Assembly: GCA_023485925.1 (NCBI GenBank)
Contig: JAMDAJ010000069.1
Span: 1-6,420 of the forward strand
DNA length: 6,420 nt
Direction: 5' to 3'
Origin: Patescibacteria group bacterium
GTDB taxonomy: Bacteria; Patescibacteriota; Doudnabacteria; UBA920; 2-01-FULL-50-11
How positions within the stretch are numbered: position 1 is the first letter of the stretch; every line of letters starts with the position of its first letter. A program made the position numbers and the translations under genes. Below, piece by piece: positions 1 to 4,404 of this stretch. The notes below the pieces were generated by a model. The model was given only the letters and a program-made list of their open reading frames with translations. It searched no databases and was not told the origin of the DNA.

Positions 1-18
1 CATCCTAATGAAAGATTC

Positions 19-87
19 CTCGGCGGTTTTTCCCGACCGAGTTTTTTGTTAAGACAAAAACCGCCGTGATGCTGATGCGCCCGGCGG
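19..87 (+). promoter_or_regulatory. Competing GC-rich hairpins in leader; possible weak terminator
   Basis: A perfect 11-bp inverted repeat (CGGCGGTTTTT at 21-31, AAAAACCGCCG at 56-66) is directly visible. A shorter stem, CTCGG 19-23 with CCGAG 37-41, is followed by six T (42-47) and looks like a weak intrinsic terminator for a gene left of the window. The CCGCCG at 61-66 can also pair with CGGCGG at 82-87, so the structures exclude each other. The frame starting at base 1 is open to a TGA at 67-69, so the end of an upstream gene cannot be excluded, but its 22 residues are unrecognisable. Function is unproven. Confidence 0.35.
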
Positions 88-156
88 AGTTTAAATTCTT
101 ACATTCCTATTATAAATCTACTTTTTTGCTCTGTCAATAATTTTGCAGAAAATTAT

Positions 157-184
157 TTGACAAATAAATAGGCATATATATACT
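157..184 (+). promoter_or_regulatory. Sigma-70-like promoter for the TrmB-Nudix-GT2 unit
   Basis: A perfect -35 box TTGACA (157-162) is separated by 16 bases from a -10 box TATACT (179-184). Transcription would begin near 191, giving a leader of about 25 bases before the ATG at 216. No Shine-Dalgarno sequence is visible in that leader. A short palindrome, CATAT-CGA-ATATG (206-218), overlaps the start codon and could be an autoregulatory operator; that is a guess. Confidence 0.65.
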
Positions 185-215
185 GTATTTAAAGCACAAA
201 ATAAACATATCGAAT

Positions 216-1025
216 ATGATTGTAGAAAAACTTCGACAGTTTGGCCTGGACGAAAAAGAGATTCCTGTGTATTTGGCTTTGATTTCCCTGGGCCCTTCGC
301 CAGCAAGCGTCATCGCCGGGAAATCCGGCGTGAATCGGGGTACCACTTACGATATCTTGAAAAAATTGCACGAGCAGCAATTAGTTAGTGTGCACGATGA
401 ATACCGGCGGGACGGCAAGATTACCAAGTTCACCGCCGAGCCGCCGGAAAAAATTGTCAACGCTATCGAGCGGCGGATCGCCGACCTGGCCGATCTTAAA
501 GACACGATGGAAAAAAGTCTGCCGGAGTTCCAATCGCTTTACGAAAAAGGCGGGGCAAAACCGGTGGTGAAGTATTACGAAGGGCTGTCAGGAGTGAGGT
601 TTATTCTGCAAGACGTGATTGCGACGATGAGTCGTCAGACAGCCCCGACCCCCTCTCCCGGCCTTCGGCCACCCTCCCCCGCGGAGGGGGAGGGAGGTAT
701 TCGGAAATATTTCGTTTATTCGTCCCCGGATATCCGCGACAGTCTCTACAAAGCTTATTCGAATTTCAATAAAGACCGCATCAAGTCTAAAATCGCGAAT
801 CAGGTCATCGCTTTCGGAAAGGGCGGGGAGTTAGCGGGTCTGGATGAGCGTAAGTGGATGCCGGGGCAAAATTCCAGCCCCACTTACATTTTGATCTACG
901 GCGGGAAGGTAGCGATGATTTCCATCGCCGAATCCCGCGAGCCGGTCGGCGTAATCATCGAGGACACCGCTTTGTACCAGACGCAAAAAATGATTTTTGA
1001 GCACACATGGAAGAATCTAAAATAA
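216..1025 (+). CDS. TrmB-family winged-helix transcriptional regulator
   Basis: This is a 269-residue cytoplasmic DNA-binding regulator. Residues about 5-75 form a TrmB-type winged helix-turn-helix, with a recognition-helix segment NRGTTYDILKKL at 40-51 and a wing around 58-73. A charged helix that may be a coiled coil for dimerisation follows at 77-112. The C-terminal part (about 116-269), starting PVVKYYEGLSGVR, resembles the effector region of short TrmB proteins; its ligand is unknown. TrmB proteins are best known as archaeal sugar-responsive regulators. Residues about 139-161, rich in Pro, Gly, Ser and Glu, are encoded by a palindromic repeat copy and look like an in-frame insertion between YYEG...LQDVIATM and IRKYFVYSS. 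The gene is first in its unit, has its own promoter, and its last 19 bases overlap the Nudix gene, so the two are probably translationally coupled. The ATG at 216 begins the wHTH directly and is the natural start, despite lacking an SD. Confidence 0.8.
   Translation: MIVEKLRQFGLDEKEIPVYLALISLGPSPASVIAGKSGVNRGTTYDILKKLHEQQLVSVHDEYRRDGKITKFTAEPPEKIVNAIERRIADLADLKDTMEKSLPEFQSLYEKGGAKPVVKYYEGLSGVRFILQDVIATMSRQTAPTPSPGLRPPSPAEGEGGIRKYFVYSSPDIRDSLYKAYSNFNKDRIKSKIANQVIAFGKGGELAGLDERKWMPGQNSSPTYILIYGGKVAMISIAESREPVGVIIEDTALYQTQKMIFEHTWKNLK
642..700 (+). repeat. GC-rich palindromic element copy R1, in frame inside trmB-like gene
   Basis: The copy has two hairpins. GGCC-TTC-GGCC (660-670) is followed by a 9-bp perfect stem CCCTCCCCC (672-680) with GGGGGAGGG (686-694), loop GCGGA. 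The shared core GGCCTTCGGCCACCCTCCCC (660-679) reappears in reverse complement in copy R5 (3955-3974). The reading frame stays open across it and yields a Pro/Ser/Gly/Glu-rich peptide. Boundaries are approximate. Confidence 0.8.
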
Positions 1026-1564
1026 GCAAAAAAAGGGTTGCGTCAAGTCATTTATCTAAGGCGGATGTGTTTGCAAATTTTGACGTCCCCGGCCCCACCC
1101 CTAACCCCTCCCCGGGATCGGGGAGGGTAGGGAGAGGTAGGGAACGTCGCAAGTCGAATGAGCGCGTTCATATCTCCGCCGGCGCGGTGGTGGTACGGCC
1201 GGGAAAGTCGGGCTGCGAGGTGCTGGTATTGTATCGCAAAGCCTCCAACAGTTGGCACCTCCCTAAAGGCACGAAACGGGCGGATGAGTCGATATTGGAG
1301 ACTGCTCTTCGAGAAGTGAAAGAGGAGACCGGCGCGGAAATTTTAGTCAGGGAATATTTAGGCAGTTTGGCTTCGGTGAAAACCAATGGGACACCCAAGC
1401 TCACCCATTATTATTTGGCCAGTCCTTCGTCCGTCGATTTTTCCAATCATGATACGGAGCACGATGAGGTGAAATTCGTGACTTTTGGCGAAGCGTACCG
1501 GTTGCTCCGGAAGAAATCGGTGCATGAGAAAGAGTACGAACTTTTTGACAGATATTTGAGATAG
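1007..1564 (+). CDS. Nudix hydrolase, Ap4A-hydrolase/MutT-like
   Basis: This 185-residue cytoplasmic enzyme should hydrolyse a nucleoside diphosphate linked to another group, using divalent metal. The Nudix box GX5EX7REUXEEXGU is intact at residues 88-110: G88, E94, R102, E103, E106, E107, G109. It is preceded by WHLPKG (83-88), a form common in Ap4A-hydrolase-like members, so a dinucleoside polyphosphate substrate is plausible but not shown. The fold begins near residue 54 (VHISAGAVVVR). The first 50 or so residues are a basic, low-complexity extension of which residues 28-47 come from palindromic copy R2. The ATG at 1007 overlaps the end of the regulator gene by 19 bases. I see no in-frame ATG between the repeat and the domain, so the repeat is probably translated, though an alternative non-ATG start remains possible. 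The next gene starts 30 bases downstream. Confidence 0.85.
   Translation: MEESKISKKRVASSHLSKADVFANFDVPGPTPNPSPGSGRVGRGRERRKSNERVHISAGAVVVRPGKSGCEVLVLYRKASNSWHLPKGTKRADESILETALREVKEETGAEILVREYLGSLASVKTNGTPKLTHYYLASPSSVDFSNHDTEHDEVKFVTFGEAYRLLRKKSVHEKEYELFDRYLR
1086..1145 (+). repeat. GC-rich palindromic element copy R2, in the Nudix N-terminal extension
   Basis: An 8-bp perfect stem, CCCTCCCC (1106-1113) with GGGGAGGG (1120-1127) and loop GGGATC, is nested in a longer imperfect palindrome of C-rich left and G-rich right flanks (about 1086-1145). It belongs with R1, R3b and R5 by the same CCCTCCCC/GGGGAGGG core but lacks the GGCCTTCGGCC side hairpin. It encodes the PGPTPNPSPGSGRVGRGRER stretch without interrupting the frame. 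Confidence 0.75.
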
Positions 1565-1576
1565 GTTTCTGAAATT

Positions 1577-1590
1577 CCTAGCTAGGAGGA
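1577..1590 (+). promoter_or_regulatory. Strong Shine-Dalgarno site with overlapping palindrome, before GT2
   Basis: AGGAGGA at 1584-1590 is the clearest SD in the window and fixes the ATG at 1595 as the GT2 start (GGAGG ends five bases before it). It overlaps a perfect 10-base palindrome CCTAGCTAGG (1577-1586), which could partly mask it. The other genes here have weak, repeat-derived or no SD. Confidence 0.75.
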
Positions 1591-1594
1591 TCGC

Positions 1595-2371
1595 ATGGAC
1601 AGAATTCCGGTTTCTGTCGCTATTATGGCGCGCAACGAAGCCGCCGCTTTGAACGGCGTGATCGCGCGGTTATTGGTCGCTGGATTTCGGCCGGAGGAGA
1701 TCACGCTGATGGACGATTGTTCCAACGATCATCCCGGCGAGATCGCAGCTCAACACAAAGTGAGGTTCCTCACTTCCCCCGTGCCGCTCGGTTTAAGTCG
1801 GCTGCTCCGGCGTTCGTTGCAGGACGCTTTGGAGCGGGGCTTCGCTTACCACATTACCATGGACGGGGACGGCCAGCATGCGCCGGAGTATGTGCCGGGC
1901 ATCGTCGAAGCGCTGGAAGCGGGCGCCGACATGGTGGTCAGCAGCCGCTACGGTCCGGATTCGGATTGTTCGGTCGAGCCGCTTGAGGAGATAAATTCAG
2001 GAAACATCCAGACCACGGCCGCCGTCGAGCGCGTCACCGGTTTGGGCCTCACTGACCCGCTCTGTGGTCTGCGGGGTTATCGCCGCGAAGTGATGGAGTT
2101 TCTACTCGCGCAGGAGTTTGTCACCGACACATGTGCGGATCCGCACGGATTCGTGCTGGAGTCGCTGCTTCGCGTGTGGCATCACGGTGGTTTCCGTATC
2201 GTAGAGCTCCCGCACCCGGCCATCTACAACGGCGGCGGCAAGATCGCGACACTGTACCAGGACAGCTTTCTGGAGCAGCGGCTAGAGCGGTCGTTGATGC
2301 ACGCCCGGCACCTTTTGCTAGTAATGCGGGCGCTGGGACTCAAGTTCCAACAGACACCATCTAATGGGTAG
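1595..2371 (+). CDS. Glycosyltransferase family 2 (GT-A fold), DPM1-like
   Basis: This 258-residue protein should transfer a sugar from a nucleotide-sugar donor to a lipid or glycan acceptor. An N-terminal beta strand, VSVAIMARNEA (6-16), is followed by the nucleotide-binding acidic pair D40-D41 in LMDDCSND. The metal-binding DxD motif is TMDGDGQH, with D90 and D92. VVSSRYG (114-120) and the acceptor-side LTDPLCGLRGYRR (152-164) follow the order seen in dolichyl/polyprenyl-phosphate sugar transferases. A late conserved block lies at HGFVLESLLRV (184-194). I see no signal peptide or membrane helix, so it probably acts at the inner face of the membrane as a soluble protein. The donor and acceptor cannot be told from sequence. 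It is third in the TrmB-Nudix-GT2 unit, contains no palindromic repeat copy, and its stop codon lies in the left arm of the terminator. Confidence 0.85.
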   Translation: MDRIPVSVAIMARNEAAALNGVIARLLVAGFRPEEITLMDDCSNDHPGEIAAQHKVRFLTSPVPLGLSRLLRRSLQDALERGFAYHITMDGDGQHAPEYVPGIVEALEAGADMVVSSRYGPDSDCSVEPLEEINSGNIQTTAAVERVTGLGLTDPLCGLRGYRREVMEFLLAQEFVTDTCADPHGFVLESLLRVWHHGGFRIVELPHPAIYNGGGKIATLYQDSFLEQRLERSLMHARHLLLVMRALGLKFQQTPSNG

Positions 2372-2393
2372 CTTTACACAGCTACCCTTTTTT
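2366..2393 (+). terminator. Intrinsic terminator after GT2
   Basis: The perfect 8-bp stem GGGTAGCT (2366-2373) with AGCTACCC (2380-2387), loop TTACAC, is followed by six T (2388-2393). The GT2 stop codon TAG (2369-2371) is inside the left arm. This ends the first transcription unit. Confidence 0.92.
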
Positions 2394-2407
2394 ATTTCAA
2401 ACACAAG

Positions 2408-2445
2408 ACAAGGGTTCCCCTTGTCTATACAAGGGGAACCCTTGT
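2408..2445. repeat. Nested perfect palindrome: 17-bp arms, each itself a 7-bp hairpin
   Basis: Left arm 2408-2424 and right arm 2429-2445 are perfect reverse complements around the loop CTAT. Each arm has the form ACAAGGG-NNN-CCCTTGT (NNN is TTC, then GAA), so the DNA or RNA can form one long 17-bp hairpin or two tandem 7-bp hairpins. No T tract follows, so it is not a terminator. It lies over the likely endoQ promoter and ends 11 bases before the start codon. Operator, cruciform or small mobile palindrome are all possible. It is unrelated in sequence to the GC-rich repeats. Confidence 0.9.
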
Positions 2446-2450
2446 AGAAT
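2421..2450 (+). promoter_or_regulatory. Probable promoter giving a leaderless endoQ-like mRNA
   Basis: A -35-like TTGTCT (2421-2426) is 18 bases from a -10-like TAGAAT (2445-2450). Initiation about seven bases downstream would fall on the A of the ATG at 2457, and there is no SD next to that ATG. This spacing is typical of leaderless genes. The promoter is embedded in the nested palindrome, so a repressor binding there would block it. Confidence 0.5.
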
Positions 2451-2456
2451 GACTGC

Positions 2457-3851
2457 ATGAGAATCATTGCTGATTTACATTTTCATTCCCGATTTTCGCG
2501 GGCCTGCTCGCCCGATTTAACTTTGCCGAATCTGGAAAAAATCGCGGCTTTTAAAGGCGTGCAGATTTTGGGCACCGGCGATTTTACGCATCCCGAGTGG
2601 TTTGCGGAAATTAAAGAAATACTAGAGCCGGCGGAAACTGGTTTGTACAAGGTGAAGAATGAACACTCGCTGATACGGTCACCCTTCCCAACCATCCTCA
2701 CCCAGCCTTCGGCCATCCTCTCCCCTCATAGAACTCGGGGCGAGGGAAATATTGAAAAGGATTCCCTCCCCTTGGTGGGGAGGGATAGGGAGGGGGGTGT
2801 ACGATTCATCCCAACCGTCGAGATTTCTTCTATATATAGTCAGGGGAATAAAACCCGGCGGGTGCACACAGTGTTCGTGATGCCGTCCATCGAATCGGCC
2901 GGCAAATTCCGGTCAGCGCTTGAGAAAAAAGGGGCTAACCTCAAATCCGACGGCCGGCCCATCGTGGGGTTATCGGCGGAGGAACTTGCAAAGATCGCGT
3001 TTGATATCGAACCAAAAACCATGGTGGTGCCGGCTCACATTTGGACGCCGTGGTTTGCCATGTTCGGTTCCATGTCCGGTTTTGATTCCGTGGAAGAATG
3101 TTTTGGCTCTGTCGCAGACAAAATTTTTGCTGTCGAGATGGGCATGTCGTCGGATGCGGCGATGAACTGGCGGGTGGCTGACTTGGACCGGATGGCATTA
3201 CTTGCTTCTTCGGATTCCCATTCTTTGCACCGCATCGCCCGCGAGGGGAACGTTTTCGAAATGCAAGCGTTAAATGACTTATCCTATGATTGGCTGTATA
3301 ATGGCATCAAGCGAAAAGACCCCAAAGAATTTCTGTTCACCGTAAAATATCATCCCGAGGAAGGCCGCTATCATTATGACGGCCACGCGGACTGTAATTT
3401 TTCCTGCCGTCCTTCTGAAACCAAACGCTATGCCGGGCTTTGTCCCAAGTGCGGACGAAAAATTACGGTCGGGGTTTTGAGCCGGGTTGAACAATTGGCC
3501 GACCGGCCGGAAGGCTATCAGCCAAAAAATGCGATACCCACCCGGCATTTAGTGCCGCTGGAAGAGGTGGTCGCGGACTGCTATGGCATGGGGGTGCAAT
3601 CCAAAAAAGTCCAAGGCGCCTATGAAGACTTGGTGAAAGCCGCGGGCGGGGAGTATCAGACGCTGCTTGACTGTCCGTATTCCGAACTGGAAAAAATCAC
3701 CGAACCTATAATTGTCGAGGGCATTCGGCGCAATCGCGAGGAACGACTTCACATCGAACCGGGCTATGACGGGAAGTATGGTGTTGTCAAAATTTTTACG
3801 GACGAAGAGCGGGCGGAATTCAATGGAAAAAAACAGGAAGTGTTGTTTTAA
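2457..3851 (+). CDS. Endonuclease Q-like PHP-domain DNA-repair nuclease
   Basis: The 464-residue protein matches the architecture of the EndoQ family (PHP domain, zinc finger, helical C-terminus). EndoQ nicks DNA 5' of deaminated bases such as deoxyuridine and hypoxanthine, and of abasic sites. The PHP metal ligands are all present: H8 and H10 in DLHFHS, D42 and H45 in GTGDFTHP, E122 in VEISSIY, H137, H194 in PAHIWTPWF, D253 and H255 in SSDSHS. A four-Cys zinc site follows (C313, C317, C329, C332), then EQLADRPEG and an EPGYDGKYGVVKIF block near the end. The C-terminus, QEVLF, resembles a sliding-clamp-binding pentapeptide. Residues about 75-114 are a Pro/Arg/Gly-rich insertion made of two palindromic copies (R3a, R3b), placed between two conserved PHP segments. 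The ATG at 2457 directly precedes the first PHP motif and is the only sensible start. Family assignment is from motif order; activity on deaminated DNA is inferred. Confidence 0.82.
   Translation: MRIIADLHFHSRFSRACSPDLTLPNLEKIAAFKGVQILGTGDFTHPEWFAEIKEILEPAETGLYKVKNEHSLIRSPFPTILTQPSAILSPHRTRGEGNIEKDSLPLVGRDREGGVRFIPTVEISSIYSQGNKTRRVHTVFVMPSIESAGKFRSALEKKGANLKSDGRPIVGLSAEELAKIAFDIEPKTMVVPAHIWTPWFAMFGSMSGFDSVEECFGSVADKIFAVEMGMSSDAAMNWRVADLDRMALLASSDSHSLHRIAREGNVFEMQALNDLSYDWLYNGIKRKDPKEFLFTVKYHPEEGRYHYDGHADCNFSCRPSETKRYAGLCPKCGRKITVGVLSRVEQLADRPEGYQPKNAIPTRHLVPLEEVVADCYGMGVQSKKVQGAYEDLVKAAGGEYQTLLDCPYSELEKITEPIIVEGIRRNREERLHIEPGYDGKYGVVKIFTDEERAEFNGKKQEVLF
2680..2746 (+). repeat. GC-rich palindromic element copy R3a, in frame inside endoQ-like gene
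   Basis: GCCTTCGGCC (2705-2714) is followed by the stem CCTCTCCCC (2717-2725) with GGGGCGAGG (2737-2745), one mismatch. The order of side hairpin then main stem and the orientation match R1. The reading frame differs from R1 relative to the shared core (R1 reads GGC-CTT-CGG, this copy reads CCT-TCG-GCC), yet both stay open. Boundaries are approximate. Confidence 0.7.
2761..2798 (+). repeat. GC-rich palindromic element copy R3b, second in-frame copy in endoQ-like gene
   Basis: A perfect 8-bp stem, CCCTCCCC (2764-2771) with GGGGAGGG (2777-2784), loop TTGGT, is followed by a further G-rich run to 2797. It lies about 15 bases after R3a; the pair adds roughly 40 codons. It could be an independent insertion, or the second half of one larger element. 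Confidence 0.7.
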
Positions 3852-3870
3852 AAGAATTAGTGGGTAGGGT

Positions 3871-3904
3871 TGTTCTCCTCCTCACGAGGAGGGGCAGGGG
3901 AGAA
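3871..3904. repeat. GC-rich palindromic element copy R4, divergent, intergenic
   Basis: TTCTCC (3873-3878) and GGAGAA (3899-3904) form outer arms, and CCTCCTC (3877-3883) with GAGGAGG (3886-3892) forms an inner stem that competes with part of them. It begins 20 bases after the endoQ-like stop codon. It is more divergent than the other copies, and membership rests on composition and structure more than on identity. Confidence 0.5.
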
Positions 3905-3936
3905 GTAATTTGGAGATGCAATGTTTTTTTGAAATT

Positions 3937-3994
3937 GACCTATCTCCAATCCCTCCCCAGGCCTGGGGAGGGTGGCCGAAGGCCGAGAGAGGTC
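3937..3994 (-). repeat. GC-rich palindromic element copy R5, most complete copy, just upstream of DUF559
   Basis: At the centre is a loopless 22-base palindrome, CCCTCCCCAGG (3951-3961) with CCTGGGGAGGG (3962-3972), followed by the side hairpin GGCC-GAA-GGCC (3974-3984). Terminal inverted repeats GACCTATCTC (3937-3946) and GAGAGAGGTC (3985-3994) match at nine of ten positions, giving a MITE-like 58-bp unit. It is inverted relative to R1, R3a and R6. Its right end carries the GAGAGG used as the SD of the next gene. Confidence 0.8.
3985..3992 (+). promoter_or_regulatory. Repeat-derived Shine-Dalgarno site that decides the DUF559 start
   Basis: GAGAGAGG ends seven bases before the ATG at 4000. 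It is the right terminal arm of palindromic copy R5, whose left arm CCTATCTC (3939-3946) can pair with it and hide it in a transcript that begins upstream. Confidence 0.6.
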
Positions 3995-3999
3995 GAAAT

Positions 4000-4350
4000 A
4001 TGGAAATTCATAAAAAAGAGTTAGTTCCTCTTTCTAAATCACTTCGGCACAGACAAACACCTTGGGAAAGCAATCTTTGGAAATATTTAAGAGCAAATAG
4101 ATTTTGTGGTTTTAAGTTTAAAAGGCAAGTTATAATTGGAGAATATATCGTCGATTTTTGTTGCAACGAAAAAAAGTTAATCATAGAATTGGACGGCAGC
4201 CAGCACAATGACGAAACAAAGCGAAAATATGACATGAATCGTTCAAAATATTTGGCATCGTTCGGTTATAGGGTTTTAAGATTTTGGAATAACGATGTGG
4301 ATAGTAATATAGAAGGAATTTTAGACACTATTAAGAGATCGACAAACTAG
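4000..4350 (+). CDS. DUF559 family endonuclease-like protein (Vsr-like fold)
   Basis: This 116-residue protein has the full DUF559 pattern: TPWESNLWKYLR (20-31), GFKFKRQVIIGEYIVDFCC (37-55), ELDGSQH (63-69) and RVLRFWNNDV (91-100). The family is related to very-short-patch-repair (Vsr) endonucleases; likely metal or catalytic positions are E23, D52, E63, D65, Q68 and H69. Its cellular role is not established. The open frame extends back to a TTG at 3910 through copy R5, but the ATG at 4000 has an SD-like GAGAGG seven bases upstream and gives the normal family length, so I prefer it. The gene is clearly AT-rich (about one third G+C by rough count, against over half in pyk) and uses TTA, AGA and ATA codons freely, suggesting acquisition. 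GC-rich palindromic copies flank it on both sides. It ends 54 bases before pyruvate kinase. Confidence 0.85.
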   Translation: MEIHKKELVPLSKSLRHRQTPWESNLWKYLRANRFCGFKFKRQVIIGEYIVDFCCNEKKLIIELDGSQHNDETKRKYDMNRSKYLASFGYRVLRFWNNDVDSNIEGILDTIKRSTN

Positions 4351-4400
4351 AGAGCAACCTCTCTTCCCCTTCGGGGATTCTCCCCAGGCTTGGGGAGAGT
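4349..4400 (+). repeat. GC-rich palindromic element copy R6, between DUF559 and pyk
   Basis: The copy starts at the DUF559 stop codon. It contains AGAGAG/CTCTCT (4349-4354, 4359-4364), the side hairpin CCCC-TTC-GGGG (4366-4369, 4373-4376) and the main stem TCTCCCCA (4379-4386) with TGGGGAGA (4391-4398). The layout equals R1, but the side-hairpin bases are swapped as compensating pairs (GGCC/GGCC becomes CCCC/GGGG). The loop region AGGCTT resembles AGGCCT of R5. Confidence 0.75.
4392..4399 (+). promoter_or_regulatory. Repeat-derived Shine-Dalgarno site for pyk
   Basis: GGGGAGAG is the right arm of the R6 hairpin. The GGAG core ends seven bases before the ATG at 4405, a good spacing, and about 16 before the ATG at 4414. 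In a transcript coming through DUF559 the SD would be base-paired with TCTCCCC (4379-4385), so translation of pyk may depend on opening that hairpin. Confidence 0.55.
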
Positions 4401-4404
4401 AATA

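Noticed and set aside
118..380. Minus-strand frames over the promoter and the TrmB start
   Set aside because: They overlap the promoter and the conserved wHTH on the other strand and have no recognisable features.
3910..3999. Longer DUF559 start at TTG 3910 or ATG 3916
   Set aside because: It would translate repeat copy R5 as an N-terminus and lacks a good SD; the ATG at 4000 has an SD-like site and gives the normal family length.
640..4400. GC-rich repeats as a CRISPR array
   Set aside because: Copies are irregularly spaced, vary in sequence and orientation, and lie inside genes; there are no unique spacers of constant length and no cas genes.
640..4400. GC-rich palindromes as intrinsic terminators
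   Set aside because: None is followed by a T tract, and four of them lie inside open reading frames.
4390..4404. TTG 4390 as pyruvate kinase start
   Set aside because: The codon lies in the loop/stem of R6 and would consume the SD; two ATG codons follow that fit spacing or family alignment better.
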